Assembly: GCA_003282985.1 (NCBI GenBank)
Contig: QBYE01000004.1
Span: 1 to 62,500 of the forward strand
DNA length: 62,500 nt
Direction of reading: 5' to 3'
Source of the DNA: Pelagibacteraceae bacterium AG-325-E08
Lineage (GTDB): Bacteria; Pseudomonadota; Alphaproteobacteria; Pelagibacterales; Pelagibacteraceae
Below are positions 52,479 through 62,500 of the stretch, piece by piece. Positions within the stretch are counted from its first letter, which is position 1, and every line of letters begins with the position of its first letter. Under the pieces are notes generated by a model, which was not told the origin of the DNA, made no database searches, and saw only the letters and a list, made by a program, of their open reading frames with translations. Both the position numbers and the translations under genes were made by a program.

Positions 52479-53780
52479 ATGGGTATTAATTTAACTAATT
52501 TTTTAGTTTCTAAATCAAAAAGTAAGAGAATGATGCAATTTCAAGATTTAGATCATATTGATGGTGTATCAATTTCAACAGTTAGCGCAAATTTGTACAA
52601 TAATTCGAGAGATGATTTGGTTATGTTTTATTTCAGGGATGGGGCAAATAGTGCCTCGGTATATACTCAGTCAAAAATAATATCTGAAAATATTAAATGG
52701 AATTTAAATCAAAAAGCTAAAAGAATATATTCATTATTAATTAACACAAGAAATGCTAACTGTTTTACCGGAAGGCAAGGTTACAAAAGTTTAGAAAAAA
52801 TTGCTGAGATAACTTCTCAAAAATTAACAGAAAAACAAAAAGAAGATGAAGATGAACCAAAAAAAATTAAATCAAAAGAGGTAATTTTTGGATGCACTGG
52901 CACAATTGGAGAGAATTTTCCAGAAGAAAAAATAAAATCTAAAATACCTGAGTTGATAAGTAAAATAAAATATACTCAAAACAAATTAATATGGATGAAG
53001 GCAGCTCTAGGAATAATGACAACTGATACTCAACCAAAGATGGCAATGGAGAAATGTTTTATTGGAAATAATGAGATAAAAATATTTGGAGTTGCAAAAG
53101 GTTCTGGCATGATCCAGCCAAATATGGCAACCACTTTAGGATATATATTTACAGATGCAGATATCAAAAATGATATTTTAAAGAAACTTTTAAAGAAAAA
53201 TATAGACACAACATTTAATGCAATTACTTGTGATAGTGATACCAGTACAAATGATATGGTTTCTATTTTTTCAACAGGAAAATCAAAACATCCTAAGATA
53301 ATCAGTTTAAATGATGAAAAACTTAAAGACTTTGATAATTCACTTAATAAAGTTTTATTAAATTTAGCTAAAAGAGTTGTAGCTGATGGAGAAGGAGCAT
53401 CCAAATTTATCACAGTTAATATTCAAGAATGTAAGAGTGATGCTGAAGCTAGAAAAATTGCTTTTTCGATATCTAATTCTCCTTTAGTAAAAACAGCAAT
53501 AGCTGGTGAAGATCCCAATTGGGGAAGAATTATTATGGCAATAGGAAAAGCAGGTGTTCATCTAAATTACGAAAAATTGTCTATTAAATTTGGAACTATA
53601 ACGATAGTTCAAAATGGTAAAGTTAATCCTAATTATAAAGAGGAGGAAGCAGCAGAGTATATGAAAAATGATAGTATTGATATTTTTGTAAATATCTCAA
53701 GTGGATCAAAAAATTTTACAGCATATACAATGGATCTAACTAAAAAATATATTGAAATTAATGCAGATTATAGAAGCTAA
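52479..53780 (+). CDS. argJ: glutamate N-acetyltransferase / amino-acid acetyltransferase
   Basis: ArgJ recycles the acetyl group in arginine synthesis. Seen: NARNANCFTGRQGYKSL-like N-terminal part, MAKGSGMIQPNMATTLGYIF-like region (AKGSGMIQPNMATTLGY, the autocleavage Thr follows MAT), DSDTSTNDMV, and AIAGEDPNWGRIIMAIGKAG. 433 residues. The enzyme is normally cut into alpha and beta chains at that threonine. It starts 65 bases from the divergent secA. Confidence 0.93.
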   Translation: MGINLTNFLVSKSKSKRMMQFQDLDHIDGVSISTVSANLYNNSRDDLVMFYFRDGANSASVYTQSKIISENIKWNLNQKAKRIYSLLINTRNANCFTGRQGYKSLEKIAEITSQKLTEKQKEDEDEPKKIKSKEVIFGCTGTIGENFPEEKIKSKIPELISKIKYTQNKLIWMKAALGIMTTDTQPKMAMEKCFIGNNEIKIFGVAKGSGMIQPNMATTLGYIFTDADIKNDILKKLLKKNIDTTFNAITCDSDTSTNDMVSIFSTGKSKHPKIISLNDEKLKDFDNSLNKVLLNLAKRVVADGEGASKFITVNIQECKSDAEARKIAFSISNSPLVKTAIAGEDPNWGRIIMAIGKAGVHLNYEKLSIKFGTITIVQNGKVNPNYKEEEAAEYMKNDSIDIFVNISSGSKNFTAYTMDLTKKYIEINADYRS

Positions 53781-53825
53781 GATAAATTTGATTGAATTCT
53801 TAAAAAGAATTATTAAATATAAATC

Positions 53826-54251
53826 ATGATTAAATACAAACTTAGTTGTAAAAATTGCGAAATCTCATTTGATAGTTGGTTTGCCTCATCAAAAGAATAT
53901 GAGAAACTCAAAAAAAAAAATTTGTTAAACTGCCATGTTTGTAATTCATGGCAAATAGAAAAATCTTTGATGGCACCAAAATTTATAAATAAACCTATTT
54001 CAAAAAGTTTTGATAATCAAAATTTGAAATTAAAAAAAATTAGTAATAAAATTAAAGAATACCAAAATTTTATTAAAAATAATTTCGAGTTTGTTGGTAA
54101 AAATTTTGCATATGAGGCAAGATCTATTCATTACAATAGTAAAAAAAATAATAAAGGTATTTATGGAGAAGCTACAAAAGAAGAAATTAAAGAACTTAAG
54201 GAAGAAGGTGTTAAAACAGAAATAATACCCTGGATAGAAGAAAGTAACTAG
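53826..54251 (+). CDS. DUF1178 family protein
   Basis: A 141-residue protein with a small zinc-ribbon-like N-terminus (KLSCKNCEISFDSWFASSKE and LNCHVCNSWQIEKSLMAP), the hallmark of DUF1178, then a helical part and EATKEEIKELKEEGVKTEII+PW at the end. Function unknown; common in alphaproteobacteria. Its stop overlaps ubiG by four bases, tail to tail. Confidence 0.9.
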   Translation: MIKYKLSCKNCEISFDSWFASSKEYEKLKKKNLLNCHVCNSWQIEKSLMAPKFINKPISKSFDNQNLKLKKISNKIKEYQNFIKNNFEFVGKNFAYEARSIHYNSKKNNKGIYGEATKEEIKELKEEGVKTEIIPWIEESN

Positions 54252-54976
54252 TCTTTGACAAATTTTCCAATATAATTGACAGACTTGTCTGAACTAATAG
54301 ACCACTGATCTTTTATTAAATTGAATTTCATCCCATTTAATTTTTCAAGAGATAGATTATATTTTTTTAAAATTTTAGTTAGATCTTCTGGTATCACAAA
54401 CTTTTCCCATTCATGCGTTCCAATAGGAAGCCATCTCATAACGTATTCTGCACCTATAATTGCAAATACATAAGATTTTAGAGTTTTATTGATTGTTGCA
54501 ACAAACATTATACCCTCTTTCTTTAAAAGTTTAGCGCATGATTTTAAAAAAAAATCTACATCCTCAACATGTTCAACGATTTCCATATTTAGAATCACGT
54601 CAAATTTTGTATTGGTAATAAAATTTTCTGGTGAAGTGCAATGATATTTAATATTTAAACCGTTTTTTTTTGCATGTAGTTTTGCAACTTGAATATTTTT
54701 TTCTGAAGCATCAATTCCAACTACCTCTGCACCTAATCTACTCATTGGCTCAGATAACAATCCTCCTCCACAGCCTATGTCTAAAATTTTAATCTTTTCG
54801 AGAGGTTTTCTTTTATTTTTAAGTTTAAAAGAGCTTGTTATATTATCTCTAATGTATGAAATTCTTATGGGATTAAATTTGTGTAATGGTTTGAATTTAC
54901 CTGTTGGATTCCACCATTCCTCTGCGATTTTTGAAAATTTTTCTATTTCTTCTTTATTAATTGTGTTATTTTTCAT
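54248..54976 (-). CDS. ubiG: ubiquinone biosynthesis O-methyltransferase
   Basis: UbiG methylates the ring hydroxyls in ubiquinone synthesis. SAM-binding ILDIGCGGGLLSEPMSRLGA, VGIDASEKNI, NMEIVEHVEDV and the EWWNPTGKFKPLHKFNPIRI N-terminal block are standard for the family. 242 residues. 68 bases separate its start from the divergent lysC. Confidence 0.95.
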   Translation of the reverse strand: MKNNTINKEEIEKFSKIAEEWWNPTGKFKPLHKFNPIRISYIRDNITSSFKLKNKRKPLEKIKILDIGCGGGLLSEPMSRLGAEVVGIDASEKNIQVAKLHAKKNGLNIKYHCTSPENFITNTKFDVILNMEIVEHVEDVDFFLKSCAKLLKKEGIMFVATINKTLKSYVFAIIGAEYVMRWLPIGTHEWEKFVIPEDLTKILKKYNLSLEKLNGMKFNLIKDQWSISSDKSVNYIGKFVKD

Positions 54977-55044
54977 TAGAAATTTGACTTTATATTCAAG
55001 ATGTATTTTATCAATATATTTTAACTTTAAGATAATATTTTATC

Positions 55045-56259
55045 ATGAAAATTGTAGTACTTAAATTTGGTGGGACATCAGTTGGGACAATAGAAAAAAT
55101 TAAAAAAGTTTCCCGTATTATTGGTGAATTTAGAAAAAAAAAATACAAAGTTATCGTGGTTTCATCAGCAATGAGTGGTGTGACAAATGAGTTAGTTAAA
55201 AAATCTAGACTTATAAGTGAAAATTTTTCTGAAAATGAGTACGATGTTTTAGTCTCCTCTGGTGAACAAATGGCCTGCTCTCTTATAGCGGGGAGATTAA
55301 TCAATAATGGATTTAAATCTAGATCTTGGTTAGGATGGCAGTTACCAATATTTACTTATGGTCCTCATAAAAACTCTAGAATTTATCAAATAAACAAAAA
55401 TAAAATTATTAAATATTTAAGAGAAGGAGGAATTCCAATAATTGCTGGTTTTCAAGGAATAAATAAAGAAAACAGAATTACGACAATTGGAAGAGGGGGA
55501 TCAGATGCAAGCGCTATAATGCTTGCAAAGTTTTTTAAAGCTAAAAGATGTATAATTTACACTGATGTGGAAGGTGTATTTACAACCGACCCCAATAAAC
55601 TAAGTAAAGCAAAAAAAATTAAAGTTATTTCATATGAAGAGATGCTAGAAATGGCATCTTTAGGCGCAAAAGTTATGCAACCAGTTTCAATTCAAGATGC
55701 AAGATTAAATAGAATTGATATTGAGGTTAAATCATCTTTTACAAATAGACCAGGAACATTAATTACAAAAAAGTCAAATATTACAAAAAATAAAATTATA
55801 ACTGGAATTTCTTCGACCCACAATGACTCAAAAGTAACTTTAGTTGGAGTAAAAGATAGACCAGGTGTTGCAGCATCTATATTTAAACCATTGTCAATTA
55901 ATTCAATAAATGTAGACATGGTAGTTCAAAATATTTCTGCTAATGGTAAGGAAACAGATCTTACTTTTACTATTAAAACAGATGATCTCAATAAAACAAA
56001 AAGAATAATTAAGGAAAACAAAAAAATTAATTTTAGAAAAATATTGTTTGAAAAGGGAGTTTCTAAAATCTCTATAATAGGCGTTGGTATGATTACTACA
56101 CCCGGAGTTACTTTCAGAATGTTTCAATCTTTATCAAGTAAAAATATCAATATACAAGTAATCTCTACTTCAGAAATTAAAATTTCAGTTTTGATAAACA
56201 GTAAAGATGTTAAAAAGGCTTTAATAGTTTTACATAAAGAATTTAAGTTAGATAAATAA
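55045..56259 (+). CDS. lysC: aspartate kinase
   Basis: LysC phosphorylates aspartate, the first step to lysine, threonine and methionine. Seen: [72 protein letters not shown], then two ACT domains for feedback ([37 protein letters not shown]). 404 residues. ispG begins three bases after the stop. Confidence 0.96.
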   Translation: MKIVVLKFGGTSVGTIEKIKKVSRIIGEFRKKKYKVIVVSSAMSGVTNELVKKSRLISENFSENEYDVLVSSGEQMACSLIAGRLINNGFKSRSWLGWQLPIFTYGPHKNSRIYQINKNKIIKYLREGGIPIIAGFQGINKENRITTIGRGGSDASAIMLAKFFKAKRCIIYTDVEGVFTTDPNKLSKAKKIKVISYEEMLEMASLGAKVMQPVSIQDARLNRIDIEVKSSFTNRPGTLITKKSNITKNKIITGISSTHNDSKVTLVGVKDRPGVAASIFKPLSINSINVDMVVQNISANGKETDLTFTIKTDDLNKTKRIIKENKKINFRKILFEKGVSKISIIGVGMITTPGVTFRMFQSLSSKNINIQVISTSEIKISVLINSKDVKKALIVLHKEFKLDK

Positions 56260-56261
56260 AA

Positions 56262-57359
56262 ATGAGCATTAGACCATTTAGAGATATTAAGAGAAGGAAA
56301 ACAAAAACAATAAATTTAGGAAATGTTAAAGTAGGTGGTGATAACCCTATATCAGTTCAGTCCATGACTAATACATTGACAACTGATGTAAAAGGTACCA
56401 TTAAACAAATTAATGAAATTCAAAATGAAGGTGCTGATTTAGTTAGGGTGTCATGTCCAGATGAGGCTTCATCAAAAGCTTTAAAAGAAATTGTAAGAAA
56501 TGTGGATGTACCAATAATAGCTGATATTCATTTTCACTATAAAAGAGCTATTGAAGCTGCCGAAAGTGGAGCAAGCTGTTTAAGAATAAATCCAGGAAAT
56601 ATTGGTGATAAAAAAAAAATAAAAGAGGTTATTGCAGCCGCAAAAGATCATAATTGCTCAATTAGAGTTGGTGTAAATGCCGGATCTCTAGAAAAAGACA
56701 TTTTAGAAAAATTTAAGGAACCTTGCCCTGAAGCCTTAGTTGAAAGTGCGATTAGAAATATCAAAATTTTAGAGGATGAAGATTTTTTTAACCTAAAGGT
56801 AAGCGTTAAATCATCAGATGTTTTCTTGACAATTCAAGCTTATAGACAACTTTCAAAAGCAATAGACTACCCACTTCATTTAGGTATTACAGAAGCAGGT
56901 AGTTATGTATCTGGAAGTATAAAATCTTCTATAGGTATAGGAACATTACTTTTAGAAGGCATAGGTGATACCATCAGAATTTCATTATCTGATGATCCAG
57001 TTCAAGAAATAAAAATTGGAAATGAAATATTAAAGTCTTTGAATTTGCGAAATAGAGGTGTAAAGATTATTTCCTGTCCCTCATGCGCAAGACAAGGTTT
57101 TGAGGTAATTGAAACAGTTAAATTATTAGAGGAAAAACTCTCTCATATTAAGACACCAATAACTTTGTCAGTTATAGGATGTGTTGTAAATGGCCCAGGG
57201 GAGGCTGCACTTACAGATGTAGGCATTACAGGGGGCAGAAATGGAAATAATATGCTCTATTTATCTGGTATGCAAAAAGAAAAAGTTTTAACCAAGGACA
57301 TGATAAATAGAGTGGTCAGTGAAGTTGAAAAAAAAGTCTCTGAAATAGAAAATAGCTAA
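56262..57359 (+). CDS. ispG: 4-hydroxy-3-methylbut-2-enyl diphosphate synthase (GcpE)
   Basis: IspG is the 4Fe-4S enzyme of the non-mevalonate isoprenoid path. Seen: [41 protein letters not shown], and the cluster ligands [12 protein letters not shown] and [12 protein letters not shown]. 365 residues, the short bacterial form. It lies in a tight lysC-ispG-prfA-prmC run. Confidence 0.96.
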   Translation: MSIRPFRDIKRRKTKTINLGNVKVGGDNPISVQSMTNTLTTDVKGTIKQINEIQNEGADLVRVSCPDEASSKALKEIVRNVDVPIIADIHFHYKRAIEAAESGASCLRINPGNIGDKKKIKEVIAAAKDHNCSIRVGVNAGSLEKDILEKFKEPCPEALVESAIRNIKILEDEDFFNLKVSVKSSDVFLTIQAYRQLSKAIDYPLHLGITEAGSYVSGSIKSSIGIGTLLLEGIGDTIRISLSDDPVQEIKIGNEILKSLNLRNRGVKIISCPSCARQGFEVIETVKLLEEKLSHIKTPITLSVIGCVVNGPGEAALTDVGITGGRNGNNMLYLSGMQKEKVLTKDMINRVVSEVEKKVSEIENS

Positions 57360-57361
57360 AA

Positions 57362-58432
57362 ATGATACCTGAAAAAACAATTAAGGAATTGATTAATAAA
57401 CATTCCATTTTAGAAAAAGATTTATCCTCTGGCACAATTGATAAAAAAATTTTTGCTGAAAAATCAAAAGAATATTCAGATTTAAATGAAATAGTAGAGT
57501 ATGCAAAAAAATATATTACTTATGATAAAGATAAGATTGAATTAGAAAAAATTTTAGAAGATCAAAATACAGATCAAGAATTAATTAATATGGCACAAAC
57601 TGAATTAATCAATCTAAAAACACAGTACGAAAAAAATGAAAAAAAATTAAAATTATTTTTATTGCCAAAAGATGAAGCCGATAAAAAAAATGCTATTATA
57701 GAAATTAGAGCTGGAACTGGAGGATTAGAAGCAAGCTTATTTGCTGCTGATCTTTTTAAAATGTATGAAAAAATAAGCCATAAAAAAAAATGGTTTTTAG
57801 AATTGATATCAATTTCAAAAAGTGAAGCTGGAGGATTGAAAGAAGTAATTGCTTCTATTAAAGGAACAAATATTTACTCGACTTTAAAATATGAAAGTGG
57901 AGTTCATAGAGTTCAGCGTGTTCCTGACACTGAAACTCAAGGAAGAGTTCATACATCAGCTGCTACAGTTGCAGTTTTACCTGAAGCAGAAGAAGTTGAT
58001 TTAAAAATAAATGAGTCTGATTTAAGAATTGATGTTTTTCGAGCTGGAGGTCCGGGTGGTCAATCAGTGAATACAACTGATAGTGCTGTAAGAATTACAC
58101 ATATACCATCAGGGTTATCAGTGTCACAACAAGATGAAAAATCTCAACATAAAAATAAAGCTAAAGGAATGAAAATATTAAGAGCAAGACTTTATGAACT
58201 TGAAAGATCAAGAATAGATCAGGAAAGATCTGAAGATAGAAAAAGTAAAATTGGAACTGGTGATAGATCAGAAAGAATAAGGACTTACAATTTTCCTCAA
58301 GGCAGGGTAACGGATCACCGAATAAATTTTACATTGCATAAATTAGAAGAATTTTTAGAGGGAGAGGCATTTGATGAAATAATTGAGTCTTTATCTTTAA
58401 AAGCTCAAGAAGAAAGTCTTAGTAAACTTTAA
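57362..58432 (+). CDS. prfA: peptide chain release factor 1
   Basis: RF1 ends translation at UAA and UAG. The GGQ motif is in [20 protein letters not shown]. Other marks: [19 protein letters not shown] and [14 protein letters not shown]. 356 residues. prmC, the methylase acting on the GGQ glutamine, is encoded two bases downstream, the usual pairing. Confidence 0.96.
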   Translation: MIPEKTIKELINKHSILEKDLSSGTIDKKIFAEKSKEYSDLNEIVEYAKKYITYDKDKIELEKILEDQNTDQELINMAQTELINLKTQYEKNEKKLKLFLLPKDEADKKNAIIEIRAGTGGLEASLFAADLFKMYEKISHKKKWFLELISISKSEAGGLKEVIASIKGTNIYSTLKYESGVHRVQRVPDTETQGRVHTSAATVAVLPEAEEVDLKINESDLRIDVFRAGGPGGQSVNTTDSAVRITHIPSGLSVSQQDEKSQHKNKAKGMKILRARLYELERSRIDQERSEDRKSKIGTGDRSERIRTYNFPQGRVTDHRINFTLHKLEEFLEGEAFDEIIESLSLKAQEESLSKL

Positions 58433-58434
58433 TT

Positions 58435-59277
58435 ATGAATATTCAAACTGCTGTTCAGAAAGCGCAACTATTTCTAAAAAAAAAAAATATAAAAACCCCA
58501 GTTTTAGATAGTCAAATTTTAATGTCTGAAGCGATTAAAAAAGAAAAAGAATTTATAATTTTTAATTTTGATAAAGAAATTTCAAACAAAAGCCTTGAAT
58601 ATTTTAACAAACTCATTCATCAACGTGCTAGGGGTGAACCAGTAGCTTACTTGGTTAAAAAAAAATATTTTTGGAAATATCAATTTTCTGTAAATAAAGA
58701 TGTTTTAATTCCCAGACCAGATACTGAGATTTTGATTGAGGAGGTTTTAAAGTTAACAAAAAATAAAGATAATTTAAATTTATTAGATGTAGGGGTTGGT
58801 TCAGGCTGTATACTTATTTCAATTTTAAAGGATAAAAAAAATTTTTATGGTACAGGAATTGATATAAGCAAAAAATCATTAGATACTTGTAAGATTAACA
58901 GCAAAAATCTTGGGGTTATTAATAGATTAAAATTGTACAAATCAGATATTGACAATTTTCATTTTCGCAAATATGATTTAATTATATCTAATCCTCCTTA
59001 TATTGAAAAAAGTAAGCTTAAATATTTGGAAAAAGATGTAATTGGTTTTGAACCTAAGCATGCTTTAGATGGAGGAATAGAGGGATTATCAGAAATCAGT
59101 AAAGTTATAAATAGATCATCTGAACTGATAAAAAAAAATGGTTTTTTGATTTTAGAAATTGGCTTTGATCAAAAATGGAAAGTTAAAAAAATATTAGAAA
59201 ATAAAGGATTTTATATTAAAAAGGTTGTAAAAGATTTATCTAACAATGATCGCTGCATAGTCAGTAAAAAAATTTAA
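58435..59277 (+). CDS. prmC: release-factor glutamine methyltransferase
   Basis: PrmC (HemK) methylates the GGQ glutamine of release factors. N-terminal helical domain, then SAM motif LLDVGVGSGCILISILKD, and the NPPY motif in LIISNPPYIEKSKL, followed by EPKHALDGGIEGLSEI. 280 residues. Directly after prfA. Confidence 0.95.
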   Translation: MNIQTAVQKAQLFLKKKNIKTPVLDSQILMSEAIKKEKEFIIFNFDKEISNKSLEYFNKLIHQRARGEPVAYLVKKKYFWKYQFSVNKDVLIPRPDTEILIEEVLKLTKNKDNLNLLDVGVGSGCILISILKDKKNFYGTGIDISKKSLDTCKINSKNLGVINRLKLYKSDIDNFHFRKYDLIISNPPYIEKSKLKYLEKDVIGFEPKHALDGGIEGLSEISKVINRSSELIKKNGFLILEIGFDQKWKVKKILENKGFYIKKVVKDLSNNDRCIVSKKI

Positions 59278-59286
59278 AATAATACA

Positions 59287-59697
59287 ATGGTTACATTTAG
59301 AAATAACAACAACGGTAGAAGAAATAGTTTTAGAAGGAATGATAGAAATTATAAATCTAATGGTGACAGGAATAAATTTAGTAATAACTTTTCAAATAGC
59401 GATAATTTTCAAAGAAAAGTTCCAGGAAGAAATAACCATAATGCCCCAAAACTAATTGAAAAATATAATAATTTAGCAAGGGAGGCTTTATCTGGTGGTG
59501 ATAAAATTTTATCAGAGAATTATTTTCAGCATGCAGATCATTTTACAAGAATTTTAAATGAAAAAGAAATTCAAAAAAAATTTTTTAATGATAAAAGTTC
59601 TGCTGACCAAAATAATTCTGCCGATAATCTAGAAAATAAAAGTTCTTCTGATAAAGTTGTTAGTAACTTAAATGAGACGCAGTCAGAGTCTAATTAA
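59287..59697 (+). CDS. DUF4167 domain protein
   Basis: The N-terminal 50 residues are Arg/Asn-rich and disordered (FRNNNNGRRNSFRRND). The conserved core KLIEKYNNLAREALSGGDKI+LSENYFQHADHFTRIL is DUF4167, and a Ser/Asp/Asn-rich tail follows. 136 residues. The composition suggests RNA binding. It often follows prmC in alphaproteobacteria. Four-base overlap with the convergent peptidase gene. Confidence 0.92.
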   Translation: MVTFRNNNNGRRNSFRRNDRNYKSNGDRNKFSNNFSNSDNFQRKVPGRNNHNAPKLIEKYNNLAREALSGGDKILSENYFQHADHFTRILNEKEIQKKFFNDKSSADQNNSADNLENKSSSDKVVSNLNETQSESN

Positions 59698-60986
59698 TTT
59701 AATCCTATTATCTTTTCCGATTTAAGAACATCTAACTTAATTTTTTTAGTTTCAAAAAGTTTTCTCTCCGCATCCTTCAAAATTTTACCAGATGGTAATT
59801 TAAGCTTTTGGGAATTTACTTTTTTACCATTAATAATAACTTCATAATGTAAGTGAGGACCTGTAGATTTTCCAGTTGAGCCAACGTATCCAATAGTTTG
59901 ACCCTGTTTAACCCTAACACCACTTCTTATACCTTTGGCAAATTTAGACATATGAGCATAAACTGTTTGATATGTAGAGTTATGTTTTATAACAATACAA
60001 TTTCCTCCTCCACCACACCATCCAGCTTTTTTTATTTTTCCGTTACCAGATGCCATTATAGGTGTGCCCATCGGAGCCGCAAAATCAGTTCCTCTATGCA
60101 TTTTATTAAAACCGTCAATTGGATGTTTTCTCATGCCGAATGATGAGGATAATCTTGCACCATTTATAGGTGTTTTCATTAAAGCCTTTTGAACACTCCT
60201 TCCATTTTTATCGTAATGTCCTTCACTATCTTTTAAGTCAAAATAATATAAAGAATTATTTTCACCACTTAACTTTAAATTTGCGTAAAGAATATTTCCT
60301 GTTTCAATGATATTTTTTTTGTCGTCAAAAAAAACTTCATACATAATTTGAAAACCATCTTTTTTTCTAATATCTCTTTGAAAATCGACCTGAAACCCAT
60401 AAATCCTAGCAAATTCAATAATTATATTTGCAGGAATTTTCTCCTCTACAGCTGATTTATAAAGGCTTTCTAATATAATATTTTCATCATAAATGATTTT
60501 TTTATTAAGTTTAGTAACTACAATTTTTTGATTAAAATTGTTATCAAAATTATTTCTACTTAAAAAGATTTTTTCTGTTTTAGAAACCTGAAATATAAAT
60601 TCTTTAACTAAAGAACTTGTTTGGTCTACTGTAAAATGAAACTTTTGATTAAGTTTAAGTCTGTTGATATCTATTTTTTTTGATAATTCACTCTTGATTT
60701 GTTGAATTTCAAATCTATTAACAGAATATTGTTCTAATATGATGTCAAAAGTTTCTCCAACATCTACAATGTGTTCAATTTTTTTAAATCTAGGTTCTAA
60801 ATTATTAAATAAATGATTTATAGATTTTTTAAAATAAATGTTGTTTAACAAATCACTGTAGCTGTTTGTAATTTTTTTTTTATTATAATTATAATAAGAG
60901 GTAAAAGTTGCTGTAATTAGCAATACTAAAATTAAGCTAAAAATTTCTAAATTTTTTTTAATTTTTGTTTTTATTTTTTTTACCAT
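59694..60986 (-). CDS. M23 family peptidoglycan endopeptidase
   Basis: A 430-residue protein with an N-terminal membrane anchor or signal (about residues 13-31), a long periplasmic spacer including a LysM-like or opacity-type segment (HIVDVGETFDIILEQYSVNR), and the C-terminal lysostaphin-type domain: MRKHPIDGFNKMHRGTDFAA (H...D zinc ligands), YAHMSKF, and GPHLHYEV (HxH). It cleaves peptidoglycan cross-bridges by family. It is transcribed away from the rRNA operon. Confidence 0.93.
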   Translation of the reverse strand: MVKKIKTKIKKNLEIFSLILVLLITATFTSYYNYNKKKITNSYSDLLNNIYFKKSINHLFNNLEPRFKKIEHIVDVGETFDIILEQYSVNRFEIQQIKSELSKKIDINRLKLNQKFHFTVDQTSSLVKEFIFQVSKTEKIFLSRNNFDNNFNQKIVVTKLNKKIIYDENIILESLYKSAVEEKIPANIIIEFARIYGFQVDFQRDIRKKDGFQIMYEVFFDDKKNIIETGNILYANLKLSGENNSLYYFDLKDSEGHYDKNGRSVQKALMKTPINGARLSSSFGMRKHPIDGFNKMHRGTDFAAPMGTPIMASGNGKIKKAGWCGGGGNCIVIKHNSTYQTVYAHMSKFAKGIRSGVRVKQGQTIGYVGSTGKSTGPHLHYEVIINGKKVNSQKLKLPSGKILKDAERKLFETKKIKLDVLKSEKIIGLN

Positions 60987-61088
60987 TAGATTTTATTGTG
61001 AGCAGTATTATTAGTTTAGGATTTATCAAAAATCAAAAAAAACCCTTTAAAAATGAGGCTTTTAATCGATTTTTTTAACCATAAAAGC

Positions 61089-61116
61089 TTGATTTCCTAA
61101 AATTTTAGCCTATAAG
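61089..61116 (+). promoter_or_regulatory. probable rRNA operon promoter with palindromic spacer
   Basis: TTGATT (61089-61094), a 16-base spacer and TATAAG (61111-61116) form a good promoter about 205 bases before 16S. The spacer contains the perfect palindrome CTAAAATTTTAG (61097-61108). The stretch 60987-61088 upstream is AT-rich with no gene. Confidence 0.5.
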
Positions 61117-61167
61117 CATCGAACTTTCTCAATAAAATTATTGTTTTACAATAAAATAAACGAGATT

Positions 61168-61187
61168 ATTGAGCCTTTTTGCTCAAT
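61168..61187 (+). promoter_or_regulatory. rRNA leader hairpin 1
   Basis: ATTGAGC/GCTCAAT, a perfect 7-bp stem with loop CTTTTT. It lies in the 16S leader. An 8-base partner for the left part (CTCAATAA, 61127-61134) upstream gives an alternative pairing. Confidence 0.4.
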
Positions 61188-61218
61188 TAGCTATTTAAAA
61201 AGTCAAAATTTAAGAAGA

Positions 61219-61263
61219 GAAGTGTGGACGGTTAAGGTTACCAAAATTTGTCGTACACACTTC
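61219..61263 (+). promoter_or_regulatory. rRNA leader hairpin 2
   Basis: GAAGTGTGGACG pairs with CGTACACACTTC (11 of 12) around a 21-base loop. A processing or antitermination structure in the 16S leader is likely. Confidence 0.45.
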
Positions 61264-61269
61264 AATATT

Positions 61270-61297
61270 ATATAAATTTTATTCTTAGAATTTATAT
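61270..61297 (+). promoter_or_regulatory. rRNA leader hairpin 3
   Basis: ATATAAATT/AATTTATAT, a perfect 9-bp stem with a 10-base loop, 23 bases before the 16S 5' end. Confidence 0.4.
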
Positions 61298-61320
61298 AGA
61301 AGCTAGTGTGCGCCGTTTTT

Positions 61321-62500
<1,180 letters not shown>

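Overview
The window comes from a small-genome, AT-rich alphaproteobacterium of the SAR11 (Pelagibacterales) type. The partial 16S rRNA at the right end carries SAR11-like sequence. Coding density is extreme: there are many 1-, 4- and 8-base gene overlaps and almost no intergenic DNA. The tRNA-His gene lacks the usual encoded G-1. Gene orders such as rpsA-ihfB-pyrF-trpFBA-accD-folC and ffs-dnaX-ybaB-recR are those expected for the group as I know it. Identification rests on reading the sequence; no database search was possible.

Layout. (1) 1-4773 is core: the 3' part of hisD, infA, tRNA-Phe, a truncated cold-shock gene abutting the tRNA 3' end, tRNA-His, then an overlapping hisS-hisZ-hisG cluster. 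(2) 4774-24960 is an accessory island inserted between hisG and trxA. Its left part (4774-7955) holds unknown small genes, a broken C5-cytosine DNA methyltransferase, three overlapping envelope or secreted small genes, and a phage-type PD-(D/E)XK exonuclease. Its right part (7965-24936) starts at a clear sigma-70-like promoter with a long leader. It then runs as one co-directional array: rmuC, sbcB, an unknown gene, a DUF2130 nuclease-like gene, a membrane-anchored GrpE-like protein, a lid-less Hsp70, a triple-PDZ protein with a TerB-like C-terminal region, a soluble M48 metallopeptidase, a 1078-residue LRR-like protein, a Fe-S RecB-nuclease/RNase-H-like/SF1-helicase fusion, and a small basic protein. 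(3) 24961-61000 is again dense core: trxA; the leftward block folC-accD-trpA-trpB-trpF-pyrF-ihfB-rpsA-cmk-aroA-lptB-lptC-kdsD-rnd; then an NDUFA9-like gene, gcrA, argD-argF, cytochrome c, kdsB-pheA, ffs, dnaX-ybaB-recR, glcB, accA, secA, argJ, DUF1178, ubiG, lysC-ispG-prfA-prmC-DUF4167 and an M23 peptidase. (4) 61000-62500 holds the rRNA promoter, leader hairpins and the 5' 1180 bases of 16S rRNA.

The strongest candidate for an undescribed system is the right half of the island. It joins an Hsp70 pair (ATPase plus an anchored exchange-factor-like protein), a PDZ/TerB-like adaptor, a cytosolic zinc protease and a large LRR-like possible sensor to at least four DNA-processing enzymes (RmuC, Exo I, DUF2130, RecB-helicase) in one transcription unit or two abutting units. 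It sits beside phage and restriction-modification debris. A chaperone-gated anti-phage or DNA-damage response is a reasonable hypothesis, but it is inference. Other points worth checking are the duplicated motif and Shine-Dalgarno-masking hairpin in the array leader, a perfect 19-bp palindrome at the trxA promoter, a perfect palindrome inside the rRNA promoter spacer, an unusual TrpB active site, a cytidylate kinase without its Walker A lysine, and an AccA with a C-terminal membrane anchor.
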